64,000 nt of DNA from Paludibacteraceae bacterium (GTDB taxonomy: Bacteria > Bacteroidota > Bacteroidia > Bacteroidales > Paludibacteraceae): contig JAFSWF010000043.1 of NCBI GenBank assembly GCA_017444615.1, positions 1 through 64,000 on the forward strand, given 5' to 3'. The notes under the pieces are model-generated. The model searched no databases. It worked only from the letters and a program-made list of their open reading frames with translations, and was not told the DNA's origin. This document shows positions 23,564 to 32,715 of the stretch, piece after piece (the stretch's first letter is position 1; every line of letters starts with the position of its first letter). Both the position numbers and the translations under genes were made by a program.

Positions 23564-24397
23564 ATGAAAGAGCCTAATCGCATCCTATTTATCTCCCAAG
23601 AGATTTGTCCGTATTTGGTGGAAGAAACGCCTATACGCCTCTTGAATCGTCAGCTTCCGGAGTTCTTTCAATCGCACGGATTTGAGACGCGCACTTTTAT
23701 GCCTAAGTTCGGTGAGATTAACGAACGTCGCAATCAGTTGCATGAAGTAATTCGCCTTTCGGGGATGAATCTGATCATCGAGGAGAGTGACCACCCGTTG
23801 CTAATCAAAGTAGCATCTATTCAGTCGGCGCGTATTCAAATCTATTTTATTGACAACGATGATTTATTCCATCGTCGCAGGGGCGTGGCGGATGAGAAGG
23901 GTGTAGAGTACGCCGATAATGACGACCGTGTTATTTTCTACGCGCGGGGAGCCATTGAGACCGTGAAGAAGTTACGCTGGACACCGAATGTGATTGTATG
24001 TTCGGGGTGGATGTCCGCTTTGGCACCATTGTATCTCAAGCGTGCTTACTGCGATGAACCGTTCTTTGCCAATGCAAAGATAGTATTGATGTTGGACGAC
24101 ATGGAGTACAGCAAACCGTTTAGCACCAAGTTCTCTGACAAGTTGCGTATAGACGGCATCGCCAATACCGACGTGCGTTCGATAGCAGGTTTTCCGGTAG
24201 GTTACGAAGAGTTGATGCGTTTGGCCATTGATTTCTCGGATGCCATCGTGTACGCATCGGCTAATGTCAACCAGCGTTTGATGAATTATGCGGAGACGAA
24301 AGGCAAGCCTATTTTGCCGTATCAGGCAGAAGAGGATTTGAATGCGGTGTGCGCACGCCAGAAAGAGTTTTATGAAACATTGATGAACGGTGAGTAA
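23564..24397 (+). CDS. Starch/glycogen synthase N-terminal-domain-only protein
   Basis: 277 aa from MKEPNRILFISQEICPYL. It resembles the first Rossmann domain of GT5 starch synthases (early segment, FFQSHGFETRTFMPKFGEI, and YFIDNDDLFHRRR), but the C-terminal GT-B domain with the ADP-glucose site is absent and the classical KTGGL motif reads differently (EETPIRLL). A catalytic role is therefore doubtful. This truncated version next to panC and a DUF4270 gene is a recurrent Bacteroidales arrangement. The downstream GTG start overlaps its stop. Confidence 0.78.
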   Translation: MKEPNRILFISQEICPYLVEETPIRLLNRQLPEFFQSHGFETRTFMPKFGEINERRNQLHEVIRLSGMNLIIEESDHPLLIKVASIQSARIQIYFIDNDDLFHRRRGVADEKGVEYADNDDRVIFYARGAIETVKKLRWTPNVIVCSGWMSALAPLYLKRAYCDEPFFANAKIVLMLDDMEYSKPFSTKFSDKLRIDGIANTDVRSIAGFPVGYEELMRLAIDFSDAIVYASANVNQRLMNYAETKGKPILPYQAEEDLNAVCARQKEFYETLMNGE

Positions 24398-25826
24398 AAA
24401 GATTTCTTTTGTAGGAATAGTATTAGGCGCGATGCTGTTAGCAGTGTCGTGTAAGAATGATGTGGCCAATACCGGCGTGTCGGTATTGGACGAAAACGAT
24501 GCTATTTGGGTATTGGCAGACACGTTTGCCATTCAATCGAATATCGAAAGCGGCGAGGCGATTATATCGCAGGCGGATTCGTTTTTGTTAGGCGAGATAG
24601 AGACCGATTATGGTTTGTTACGCGCGTCTATCTTGACGCAAATGGCGTGTCCGGAGGGGTATTACTATCCTGAAAATGCGGTATTGGACTCCATTTGCTT
24701 GTTCCTCTACTACCCCAGTTGGGTGGGAGACGGTTTATCACCTTTGGCCATTAATGCGTATATGATGGATAAGGGGACGTTTCGGTATTCCGGTAAGTAT
24801 CCAACAGATTTGAATATAGACGATTATTGTACGCGCGATAAATCCATTTTGACGAACCGTCGTATCGTAGCGGCATCAGAGAAATTGGATTCGGTGCAGA
24901 ATAGTAACGGAAAGTATATTCCGGCTTTGCGCATGCGGGTAAACGATGATTTTATGGATTATTTCTGGGCGATTAAGCGCTTTGATACGCAAGAACAATT
25001 CAATCAGTTATTCAATGGTATTCTGCTGGAGACGTCATTTGGTTCATCTACTGTGCTGAATATTTCCGACATCGCTTTAGGCGTTTATTTCCACTTCTCC
25101 TACGATCGTGCCGGGGATAGTGTGACGGTGAGCGACATGAAAGCTTTCTACGCTAACTCAGAGGTGCGTACGGTCAACCAACTGACCTATCGGGACAAAG
25201 ACCAATGGATAGAGCAGTTGAAAGCGGATTCCGATTACTACAATTATATTGTAGCGCCGGCAGGTATTTACACGCGTCTCTCTTTCCCGATGAAACAAAT
25301 GGCAGATTCGATACGGAAGAATCTGGTGATGGATTCCATCCCTTTGTTGGACTCTATGCTATATATCTATAAGACGGCTTACGTCAATTTGGCGGAAGTA
25401 AAAGTGAGCGTGGAGAATGTGTATAGCGGAACGGAGGCGAATAAGACCCGCAATGACTGGTTGCAGCCGTCCGACTATATGTTGCTGATCAAGGAAGGAA
25501 GTGTAGATCGATTCTTCGCAAATAAAGAATTGCCTTCCGATACCTGCGCTTTGCTCAGTCAGTTGACGCAAGGCGTTGATTCGGCAGGCAATACCATTTA
25601 TTATTACACCTATGACATGTCTGATTTCCTCTTCAACCAGTTACGTGATAGCGCAAATGCTTCGCAAGAGGATCCTAATCTGGATATGTTATTAGTGCCG
25701 GTAACAGTTACACTCAGTTCGTCATCCACGATCACCGCCGTTCGTCAGCAGCAGACTATTTCTGCCACGGCCATTAAGTCGGCGAAGAACGGGATGAATC
25801 TCAAACTGGTGTATAGCGGTTTCTAA
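24390..25826 (+). CDS. DUF4270 lipoprotein
   Basis: 478 aa with GTG start (GTGAGTAAAAAG), overlapping the preceding stop. Lipobox LLAVSC with Cys21, so probably an envelope lipoprotein. The body (ESGEAIISQADSFLLGEIETDYG, YPENAVLDSICLFLYYPSW) matches the DUF4270 pattern as I know it: a Bacteroidetes-specific family of unknown function usually paired with the truncated starch synthase. Translational coupling points to a shared job, possibly at the envelope. Confidence 0.78.
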   Translation: MSKKISFVGIVLGAMLLAVSCKNDVANTGVSVLDENDAIWVLADTFAIQSNIESGEAIISQADSFLLGEIETDYGLLRASILTQMACPEGYYYPENAVLDSICLFLYYPSWVGDGLSPLAINAYMMDKGTFRYSGKYPTDLNIDDYCTRDKSILTNRRIVAASEKLDSVQNSNGKYIPALRMRVNDDFMDYFWAIKRFDTQEQFNQLFNGILLETSFGSSTVLNISDIALGVYFHFSYDRAGDSVTVSDMKAFYANSEVRTVNQLTYRDKDQWIEQLKADSDYYNYIVAPAGIYTRLSFPMKQMADSIRKNLVMDSIPLLDSMLYIYKTAYVNLAEVKVSVENVYSGTEANKTRNDWLQPSDYMLLIKEGSVDRFFANKELPSDTCALLSQLTQGVDSAGNTIYYYTYDMSDFLFNQLRDSANASQEDPNLDMLLVPVTVTLSSSSTITAVRQQQTISATAIKSAKNGMNLKLVYSGF

Positions 25827-25827
25827 T

Positions 25828-27078
25828 TTAGACGGCTTTTTGCAAACGATAGAGATTTTCCTTCTCTAATTTGTCTTGCGCGTACTGTTTGGTGACGGTG
25901 AACGATTGCCGTTCGCCCAGTTTCTTATGACTCGGCAGTTCGAACATCAGGTCTGTCATTACCGCCTCCATCAATCCGCGCAAGCCACGAGCACCCAATT
26001 TATATTCGACGGCTTTATCGACGATGTAATCCAATGCTTCGTCTTCGAAGGTGAGCGATACTCCGTCCATCAGCAGCAGTTTCTGGTACTGCTTGACAAG
26101 GGCATTCTTAGGTTCAGTCAGAATATTACGCAGCGCTGTTCTATCCAGCGGATGGAGATACGTTAGTACCGGAAGACGGCCTATTATCTCAGGGATTAGG
26201 CCAAAGGACTTGAGGTCTTGCGGCGCAATGTATTGCATCAAGTTATTCTTATCCACGTACGCCGTACGTTGTTGCGCTTCAAAGCCCACCACTTGAGTGC
26301 TCATCCGCTGCGCAATCTTACGTTCTATGCCGTCGAACGCACCGCCGCAAATGAAGAGAATATTCTTCGTATCTATATGAATATACTCTTGGTCCGGATG
26401 CTTGCGTCCGCCCTGTGGTGGCACATTGACAAGCGAACCCTCCAGTAGTTTCAGTAAGCCTTGTTGTACGCCCTCGCCACTCACGTCACGCGTGATAGAT
26501 GGGTTCTCACTCTTACGGGCAATCTTGTCGATTTCATCGATAAAAACGATACCTTGTTGCGCTTTAGAAACGTCGTAATCGGCGTCTTGCAACAGCCGAA
26601 CGAGCGCCGATTCCACATCTTCGCCTACGTAGCCGGCTTCGGTTAGTGTGGTAGCATCTACGATAGCGAACGGCACGCGGAGTAACTTGGCAATCGTTCG
26701 TGCCAGAAGGGTTTTACCGGTACCGGTAGAACCCACTAACAAGATATTGCTTTTCTCTATCTCCACGTCGTCGTTCGTGAGTTCCTGCAATACTCGTTTG
26801 TAGTGATTGTACACCGCCACCGACAAGAAGCGTTTGGCGTCATCTTGCCCGATTACGTATAAATCCAGGAAGTCTTTGATCTCCTGCGGTGTCGGCAACG
26901 AAGCCATACTGAGAACTTTGTTTTTCTCCGAGGTCTCTCTGGGCATTGCCATCACCATTCGGTGCCCCATCTCAATGCAGGAGGGGCAAATCAAACTACC
27001 GTCTATGCCAGAGTATAATTGCGGTGCCGAATTACCGCAGAAACTACAGGTGTCTTGATTGTTTTTTTGTCTTGCCAT
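25828..27078 (-). CDS. clpX: ClpX, ATP-binding subunit of Clp protease
   Basis: 416 aa. N-terminal C4 zinc-binding domain (CSFCG and CPSC, within residues 11-34), Walker A GSTGTGKT near 117, VGEDVESAL, Walker [10 protein letters not shown], and the C-terminal sensor-2 GARGLR. It unfolds tagged proteins for ClpP. clpP and tig, often adjacent, are not in the window. Its stop lies 1 bp from the convergent DUF4270 stop, with no terminator visible between them. Confidence 0.97.
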   Translation of the reverse strand: MARQKNNQDTCSFCGNSAPQLYSGIDGSLICPSCIEMGHRMVMAMPRETSEKNKVLSMASLPTPQEIKDFLDLYVIGQDDAKRFLSVAVYNHYKRVLQELTNDDVEIEKSNILLVGSTGTGKTLLARTIAKLLRVPFAIVDATTLTEAGYVGEDVESALVRLLQDADYDVSKAQQGIVFIDEIDKIARKSENPSITRDVSGEGVQQGLLKLLEGSLVNVPPQGGRKHPDQEYIHIDTKNILFICGGAFDGIERKIAQRMSTQVVGFEAQQRTAYVDKNNLMQYIAPQDLKSFGLIPEIIGRLPVLTYLHPLDRTALRNILTEPKNALVKQYQKLLLMDGVSLTFEDEALDYIVDKAVEYKLGARGLRGLMEAVMTDLMFELPSHKKLGERQSFTVTKQYAQDKLEKENLYRLQKAV

Positions 27079-27110
27079 AGGGACTATCTATGCCTTTATA
27101 TAATAATAAA

Positions 27111-27138
27111 GTACGAGCGCACGTGCGCGCGCTCGTAC
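27111..27138 (-). terminator. Hairpin after secDF
   Basis: Perfect 10-bp stem GTACGAGCGC / GCGCTCGTAC with an 8-nt loop; on the minus strand it is followed by TTTATTATTAT, a weak U tract. It ends secDF transcription upstream of clpX. Confidence 0.7.
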
Positions 27139-27157
27139 AATGAAACAAAGGATGTGG

Positions 27158-30100
27158 TTACTTCTTCTCCTCTTTGCGAGTGCGTGCCAATTGAATATCG
27201 TATGCAATCGGCGAAGCGATGAACAGAGACGAGTACGTACCTACGATAACACCCATCAACAGTGCGAACACAAAGCCTTGGATGGTCTCGCCACCGAAGA
27301 TAAAGATCGCCAGCAAAACCACGAAGGTACTCATAGAGGTCGAGAACGTACGGCTGAGCGTGTTATTCAACGCATCGTTGATGTTCTGCTTGCGGTCACG
27401 CTTTGGATAGAGTTTGTTGTACTCACGTACACGGTCGAAGATGACCACGGTATCGTTGATAGAGTAACCGATAACGGTCAGAATAGCTGCGATGAATGAT
27501 TGGTCAATCTCCATAGAGAAAGGCATGACCTTCCAAAGAATAGCATACAAACCGAGGATGATTACCGTATCGTGCGCCAACGCAGTCAGCGCGCCTACCG
27601 AGTAAGCAAAGTTACGGAATCGGAGCAAGATGTAGAGGAAGATTACTACCAATGCAGCAAGCACAGCCCATACCGCACTGGTCTTAATATCATCAGCGAT
27701 AGCCGGTCCTACTTTCTGGCTCGACATAATTCCCACTTCCGCATTCGAATCGGTGGAGTGGAAGTCTTCGAAGGTGATGTTCTCGCCTAAGAACGGTTTG
27801 CAACCCTCGTACAGCAAGCCTTCGATATACTCATCTGCCTCCGCGTTATCCTCTTGGATACGATAGTTGGTAGAGATACGTACTTGGTTGGCATCGTTAC
27901 CATACGTGATCACGTTCAGACCAAAGGTCTCACCTTCCTCCAGTGTAGCCTTGAAGACGTTATCCAAACTCTCGCGAACATCTTGCGTGTTAACACTCTG
28001 ATCGAAACGAACCACATAGTTACGTCCGCCGGAGAAGTCAATACCCAGGTTCAGTTTACCAAAGATATGCGGCTCCAGACCAAGGATAGCGAAGATAACC
28101 AACGCACCCGACAGGGTATAAGCCCATTTGCGAGCAGCTACGAAATCGAAATGGATATTCTGCAAGAAATCCTTCATCAACTTGGTGGTGAAGCTCAGTT
28201 CCTTCGCATTATCGCGTTTTGCATAGTCTTCCAGCAAGAGGCGGGTGATGAACACTGCCGTCAAGAACGAAGAGATAATACCGATCATGTAGGTAACAGC
28301 GAAGCCCTTGATAGGACCTGTACCAAAGATTGCCAAGATAGCACCGGTGAGGAACGAAGTCACGTTCGCGTCCACAATAGCGCTGATGGCACCCTTGAAA
28401 CCATCCTCGATAGCTTTACGCATACCCTTGCCGCCACGGAGTTCCTCACGGATACGCTCGTAGATAAGCACGTTGGCATCCACAGCCATACCCATTGTCA
28501 GCACGATACCGGCGATACCCGGAAGGGTCAGCACTGCGCTGAACGAAGCCAAAATACCGACTAACAGGAATACGTTGCAAACCAATGCAGCATCAGCAAT
28601 CAAACCGGGGATCCAACCATAATAGAAGATCATGTAGATAAGGATGAGGATGAAGCCAAGAGCGAAGGACCACAAACCGGATTGAATAGCCTCACGACCC
28701 AGAGACGGACCAACCACACTCTCCTCGATGATACGAGCAGGCGCCGGCATCTTACCGGATTTGAGGGTGTTCGCCAAGTCTTTAGCCTCTTCCACGGTGA
28801 AGTTACCTGTGATTTGACTGTTACCTCCGGCTATTTCGTTTTGTACGGTCGGGAAGGAATATACATATCCATCCAGTACGATAGCCACCGATTTGCCGAT
28901 ATTATCTTTGGTGATACGTTGCCATGCTTTCGCACCTTCAGCGTTCATCGACATCGAAACGTTTGCATATGCGCTTATCTGCGAGAAGTCCGCACGCGCG
29001 TCGGTGATGACATCACCCTCGAGTGATGCGCGTCCGTCGCGTTGTGCCTTGAGGGCTACCAGCTGATAGTAGGCACCGGCCTCATCGATAGCTTTGACGG
29101 TCCAGTAGAAACGTGCGTCACGCGGCAGAACAGCCTTCGCAATCTGCGAGTTCAACATGGCATTTACTTTCGCAGTATCTACATAATGCACTGTACCTAC
29201 CACCGGACCACGATAAGCCTGACCTGTTTGACTAACCGACGGGTTGAGGACAGCGAACAGGGGGTTGGTACGCTTGTACTCAGCCAGTTGAGCGGCTTGG
29301 TCAGCCTCGAGTGCAGCACTGTCGGTACCGAGGTTGTCTACCAATTCAGCCAAATCATCGCTCTCAGCCTTCGGCGTAGTTGCTTGAGCTGCCTCTGCTT
29401 TTACTTCCTCTTGCGGAGCGGTAGCAGCGAACTCACGGTTGATTTGCGCTAACAGCGGAAGCATCTCGCTGTTCTCATAGGTCTCCCAGAACTCAAGGTT
29501 AGCTGAACCTTGGAGCAGTTTACGAACACGCTCCGGCTCCTTGATACCCGGCAACTCAATCAGGATACGACCCGGTTGAGCCAGTTTTTGGATATTCGGT
29601 TGTACCACACCGAAACGGTCAATACGCGTACGGAGCACGTTAAAGGAGTTCTGAATAGCGCCATCTACCTCTTCGCGAATAACGCGCTCTACTTGCTCGT
29701 TAGTGGAGGTGAGAGTAACCTTGTCTTTTAATTCGAAAGTAGAGAAGATAGAAGCGAGCTGACCGTTCGGGTCTACTTCTTTATACGATTCGATGAAAAG
29801 GGTTACGAAATCCGCACCGCTGGATTTTTGTTTTTGTTTAGCGAGCGCCAAAGCCTCTTTGTAGTTCGGTGTCTCATTGTGACCACTGAGCGCATCCAAG
29901 ATATCCGGAACACTCACTTCCATCGTCACGTTCATACCGCCCTTGAGGTCAAGACCCAAGTTAATCTCTTTCTCACGGCACTCTTTCAATGTGTAGCCAA
30001 ACCACACTTTCTTGGATGCGATAGAGTCCAAGTACTGGTACACTTTCGCATCGTCACCTGCTGCGTACTCCGCCGCCTTGTTGTCATAATGACGCGTTAC

Positions 30101-30178
30101 GAAGGAGAACGAGAGGTAGAAGGCGCACACCAACGCAAGGCACGCTGCCAAAATTCTTACAAGTCCTTTGTTTTGCAT
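27158..30178 (-). CDS. secDF: SecDF fusion, preprotein translocase accessory subunit
   Basis: 1006 aa from MQNKGLVRILA, the start typical of Bacteroides SecDF; an in-frame ATG 75 bp earlier would add a charged extension. SecD half: one TM, a large periplasmic region with LGLDLKGGMNVTMEV and RIDRFGVVQPNIQ, then five TMs with GMAVDANVLIYERIREE. SecF half: GIDFSGGRNYVVRF and the second set of TMs with SINDTVVIFDRVREY. It uses proton motive force to help SecYEG substrates into the periplasm. A Gln/Ala-rich acidic insert (about 335-390) sits in the SecD periplasmic domain. Confidence 0.95.
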   Translation of the reverse strand: MQNKGLVRILAACLALVCAFYLSFSFVTRHYDNKAAEYAAGDDAKVYQYLDSIASKKVWFGYTLKECREKEINLGLDLKGGMNVTMEVSVPDILDALSGHNETPNYKEALALAKQKQKSSGADFVTLFIESYKEVDPNGQLASIFSTFELKDKVTLTSTNEQVERVIREEVDGAIQNSFNVLRTRIDRFGVVQPNIQKLAQPGRILIELPGIKEPERVRKLLQGSANLEFWETYENSEMLPLLAQINREFAATAPQEEVKAEAAQATTPKAESDDLAELVDNLGTDSAALEADQAAQLAEYKRTNPLFAVLNPSVSQTGQAYRGPVVGTVHYVDTAKVNAMLNSQIAKAVLPRDARFYWTVKAIDEAGAYYQLVALKAQRDGRASLEGDVITDARADFSQISAYANVSMSMNAEGAKAWQRITKDNIGKSVAIVLDGYVYSFPTVQNEIAGGNSQITGNFTVEEAKDLANTLKSGKMPAPARIIEESVVGPSLGREAIQSGLWSFALGFILILIYMIFYYGWIPGLIADAALVCNVFLLVGILASFSAVLTLPGIAGIVLTMGMAVDANVLIYERIREELRGGKGMRKAIEDGFKGAISAIVDANVTSFLTGAILAIFGTGPIKGFAVTYMIGIISSFLTAVFITRLLLEDYAKRDNAKELSFTTKLMKDFLQNIHFDFVAARKWAYTLSGALVIFAILGLEPHIFGKLNLGIDFSGGRNYVVRFDQSVNTQDVRESLDNVFKATLEEGETFGLNVITYGNDANQVRISTNYRIQEDNAEADEYIEGLLYEGCKPFLGENITFEDFHSTDSNAEVGIMSSQKVGPAIADDIKTSAVWAVLAALVVIFLYILLRFRNFAYSVGALTALAHDTVIILGLYAILWKVMPFSMEIDQSFIAAILTVIGYSINDTVVIFDRVREYNKLYPKRDRKQNINDALNNTLSRTFSTSMSTFVVLLAIFIFGGETIQGFVFALLMGVIVGTYSSLFIASPIAYDIQLARTRKEEKK

Positions 30179-30281
30179 AATGATTTTATTGTTATTAGTT
30201 TTTTCTATTTCGCTTATCCAATCAAGCATTTTCCGCTTCATGCGTACGTGCACACGAGCGCACACTACACAAAAAAGCGTG

Positions 30282-30313
30282 CAAAGGTACAACTTTTTTT
30301 TGACATGTGCAAA
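30282..30313 (-). promoter_or_regulatory. Promoter for secDF
   Basis: Minus strand: TTTG (30310-30313), 20 nt, TACCTTTG (30282-30289); leader of about 100 nt. A plus-strand counterpart (TTTG at 30299-30302, TGTTTTTG at 30322-30329) is degenerate. Confidence 0.82.
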
Positions 30314-30350
30314 TTTTTTTGTGTTTTTGTCGCAAAATAGTGAACTTACC

Positions 30351-30382
30351 CTTGTATATATCAAAAAAAAGCAGTACCTTTG
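30351..30382 (+). promoter_or_regulatory. Plus-strand promoter reading antisense into tRNA-Pro
   Basis: TTG at 30352-30354, 20 nt, TACCTTTG at 30375-30382. The next plus-strand gene is miaB, 220 bp on; any transcript to it is antisense to the tRNA-Pro gene. Confidence 0.7.
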
Positions 30383-30387
30383 CAGCC

Positions 30388-30418
30388 GCAAAAAAAAGGA
30401 CGTCATAAGACATCCTTT
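30388..30418 (-). terminator. Terminator after tRNA-Pro
   Basis: Minus strand: AAAGGATGTC-TTAT-GACGTCCTTT stem followed by a T run. On the plus strand the same hairpin ends in TTTTG. Confidence 0.8.
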
Positions 30419-30420
30419 TG

Positions 30421-30494
30421 TCGGGGAGACGTGATTCGAACACGCGACCTCCGGTCCCCCAGACCGTTGCGCTACCGGGCTGCGCCACTCCCCG
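30421..30494 (-). tRNA. tRNA-Pro(GGG)
   Basis: 74 nt: acceptor CGGGGAG / CTCCCCG with discriminator A, anticodon loop CTGGGGG (anticodon GGG), T-loop TTCGAAT. The top anticodon-stem pair is a mismatch (A-G); the rest is normal. Confidence 0.92.
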
Positions 30495-30545
30495 AGTCGT
30501 TTGCCATTTGGTCATTTACCATGTACCATTTGGCGAAATCGGCGA

Positions 30546-30577
30546 CAAAGGTACTACAAATTTTTGACATGTGCAAA
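30546..30577 (-). promoter_or_regulatory. Promoter for tRNA-Pro
   Basis: Minus strand: TTTG (30574-30577), 20 nt, TACCTTTG (30546-30553). Confidence 0.82.
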
Positions 30578-30601
30578 CAAAATCGTATTTTTTTTACAAA
30601 A

Positions 30602-31954
30602 ATGCCTAAAAAATTTTATATTGAGACGTATGGTTGCCAAATGAACGTCGCGGATAGCGAGGTGGTAGCCGCTATTATGGAGACGACAGATGCCGTAATG
30701 ACCGAGCAATGGGAAGAGGCGGATATTATCCTACTGAACACCTGTTCCATCCGCGATAATGCTGAGCAGAAAGTGTTTGCCCGCCTAAGGGAATTGAAAG
30801 GATTGATGGCCAAACAGCCAAAAGCTAAGAGTCAAGAGCTAAGAGCTAAGAAGACCATCGGCGTGATCGGTTGTATGGCGGAGCGGATAGGAGAGGAGTT
30901 GATTGAGCAGTACGGGGTGGATTTTGTAGCATGCCCCGATGCGTATTTAGACATCCCTAACCTATTAGCTCAATGTGAGCAAGGACACAAAGCGATGAAC
31001 ATTGAGTTAAGTACCACGGAGACCTATCGGCACATCATCCCTTCTCGAATCGGTCGCTCCATCAGCGGGTTTGTATCCATTATGCGCGGATGCAATAATT
31101 TCTGTTCGTACTGCGTAGTGCCTTACACACGCGGTCGCGAGCGCAGTCGCGATGTAGAGTCTATATTGAGTGAAGTACGCGACCTGCGCTCACGCGGGTA
31201 TAAGGAGGTGACTTTGCTGGGACAAAACGTCAACTCCTATCGCTTCGTTCGCGAGGACGGTTCGGTTGTCGATTTTGCAGACCTTTTAGAGATTGTAGCA
31301 GATGCCGTACCAGAAATGCGGATACGTTTTACGACGAGTCACCCGAAAGATATGTCAGATAAGACGCTCGAGGCGATCGCACGGCATAAGAATTTATGTA
31401 AGTTCATTCACTTGGCGGTGCAGTCGGGGTCGAACCATATACTCAAACTGATGAACCGCAAATATACTCGCGAGTGGTACTTAGAACGCATTGCCGCTAT
31501 TCGACGTATCTTACCTACGGCTGCTATCAGTACGGATATCTTCTGCGGGTTCCATGACGAGACCTTAGAAGACCATGCGCAGACCTTGAGTCTGATGCGG
31601 GAAGTGGGATTTGACTCGGCGTTTATGTTCAAATACTCCGAACGACCGGGAACGTACGCCCATAAGCATTTGCCGGATAATATCCCCGAGGAAGAGAAAG
31701 TGCGTCGATTAAATGAGATCATTGCGCTCCAGAACGAGTTATCGTTGGCATCTAACCAACGGGAGGTGGGCAAGACTGTTGAGGTGCTGGTAGAAGGATT
31801 CTCCAAAAGGAGTCACGATGATATGTATGGACGGACGGAGCAATACAAAACAGTAGTCTTTCCGAGAACGGACCAAAAGATAGGAGATTTGGTAAAAGTG
31901 ACCATTTTAGAGGCCTCAGCGGCTACTTTAAAGGGCAAAATAGCAGAAAAATAA
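30602..31954 (+). CDS. miaB: tRNA-2-methylthio-N6-dimethylallyladenosine synthase
   Basis: 450 aa from MPKKFYIETYGCQMN. MTTase N-terminal domain with YGCQMN, NTCSIRDNAEQK and VIGCMAER supplying the auxiliary cluster cysteines, a radical SAM CxxxCxxC in GCNNFCSYCVVP, and a C-terminal TRAM domain (VEVLVEGFSKR). It adds the methylthio group to i6A37 of tRNAs reading UNN codons. AKSQELRAKK, just before TIGVIGC, is encoded by a heptad repeat (30823-30852). No strong promoter stands directly upstream; the nearest clear one is 30351-30382. Confidence 0.94.
   Translation: MPKKFYIETYGCQMNVADSEVVAAIMETTDAVMTEQWEEADIILLNTCSIRDNAEQKVFARLRELKGLMAKQPKAKSQELRAKKTIGVIGCMAERIGEELIEQYGVDFVACPDAYLDIPNLLAQCEQGHKAMNIELSTTETYRHIIPSRIGRSISGFVSIMRGCNNFCSYCVVPYTRGRERSRDVESILSEVRDLRSRGYKEVTLLGQNVNSYRFVREDGSVVDFADLLEIVADAVPEMRIRFTTSHPKDMSDKTLEAIARHKNLCKFIHLAVQSGSNHILKLMNRKYTREWYLERIAAIRRILPTAAISTDIFCGFHDETLEDHAQTLSLMREVGFDSAFMFKYSERPGTYAHKHLPDNIPEEEKVRRLNEIIALQNELSLASNQREVGKTVEVLVEGFSKRSHDDMYGRTEQYKTVVFPRTDQKIGDLVKVTILEASAATLKGKIAEK
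30823..30852. repeat. In-frame heptad tract in miaB (AGCTAAG units)
   Basis: Units AGCTAAG, AGTCAAG, AGCTAAG, AGCTAAG, period 7. Confidence 0.85.
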
Positions 31955-31982
31955 GCAAAAAGTGCATTTTCTTGCCAAAAAA

Positions 31983-32014
31983 TTTGGCTATTTCAAATAA
32001 AAGCAGTACCTTTG
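31983..32014 (+). promoter_or_regulatory. Promoter of the greA leader
   Basis: TTTG (31983-31986), 20 nt, TACCTTTG (32007-32014); transcription would start near 32020. Confidence 0.87.
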
Positions 32015-32059
32015 CACCGAAAACAATAAATTTTCATAGTTAAGGTTTAGGTTTAATGG

Positions 32060-32093
32060 CGATAGGAGGCTGTGAAGTTTCCTATCGTTTTTT
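32060..32093 (+). terminator. Attenuator-like hairpin in the leader before greA
   Basis: Perfect 8-bp stem CGATAGGA / TCCTATCG with a 12-nt loop, then six T. It lies about 40-75 nt after the expected transcription start and before any downstream gene, so it either ends a roughly 75-nt RNA or regulates read-through. A 24-codon frame (32056-32130, ATGGCGATAGG...) overlaps the hairpin. Confidence 0.75.
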
Positions 32094-32110
32094 AGACAAA
32101 ACGAAAAAAT

Positions 32111-32218
32111 ATGGACGAGAAAAAGACTAATCAAGACCTTCTCATTCCGGATTTAACGGATATGGAAGAGGTGCGTAAAGCAGTGATCATGAGTGAGATT
32201 TTGAATCGAAAGTATTAA
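32111..32218 (+). CDS. 35-aa acidic small protein, unknown
   Basis: ATG at 32111; the sequence begins MDEKKTNQDLLIPDLTD and ends SEILNRKY. It lies between the attenuator-like hairpin and greA (26 bp before greA), on the same strand and behind a clear promoter. The composition (acidic start, amphipathic helix around EEVRKAVIMSEIL) looks like a real peptide rather than random translation. No function can be named. A Bacteroidetes-wide comparison would show whether it is conserved. Confidence 0.6.
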   Translation: MDEKKTNQDLLIPDLTDMEEVRKAVIMSEILNRKY

Positions 32219-32244
32219 ATTGAAAAATTGAAATTAAATATACT

Positions 32245-32715
32245 ATGGCAGTAACGTACATGACCGCAGAAGGTCTACAGAAATTGAAAGAGGAGCTTCG
32301 CTTGTTAGAGACAGTGGAGCGTCCCCGTGTGATTGCCGCCATTGCGGAAGCACGGGAAAAAGGTGATTTAAGTGAGAATGCAGAATACGACGCCGCGAAA
32401 GAGGAGCAGGGTGTTCTGGAGAGTAAGATTGCGCACCTCAAGGCTAAACTGATGGAGGCGCGCGTGTTGGATACCTCCGATATCAATACGGACGAGGTAC
32501 AGATACTTACTAAGGTACGCGTACGTGTGCGCGCAACGGGTAAGGAGAAACATTACCAATTAGTAACCGAAAGCGAGGCGAACTCAATGGAGGGCAAGAT
32601 TGCCGTCACAACGCCTATCGCCAAAGGTTTGCTGGGTAAGAAAGTGGGCGACGTGGCGCAGATCCAAGTGCCCGCAGGTTTACTGGAACTAGAAATATTA
32701 GAGATTAGTCTATGA
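32245..32715 (+). CDS. greA: Transcription elongation factor GreA
   Basis: 156 aa. N-terminal coiled coil with GDLSENAEYDAAKEEQ (the conserved acidic tip) and a C-terminal FKBP-like domain with ESEANSMEGKIAVTTPIAKGLLGKKVGD. It binds the RNA polymerase secondary channel and stimulates cleavage of backtracked RNA. The stop overlaps the HIT gene start (ATGA). Confidence 0.97.
   Translation: MAVTYMTAEGLQKLKEELRLLETVERPRVIAAIAEAREKGDLSENAEYDAAKEEQGVLESKIAHLKAKLMEARVLDTSDINTDEVQILTKVRVRVRATGKEKHYQLVTESEANSMEGKIAVTTPIAKGLLGKKVGDVAQIQVPAGLLELEILEISL

Noticed and set aside
27854..28564. 236-aa plus-strand frame and neighbours across 27.2-30.2 kb
   Set aside because: Antisense to secDF; composition is the mirror of a membrane-protein gene, with no motif or start signal.
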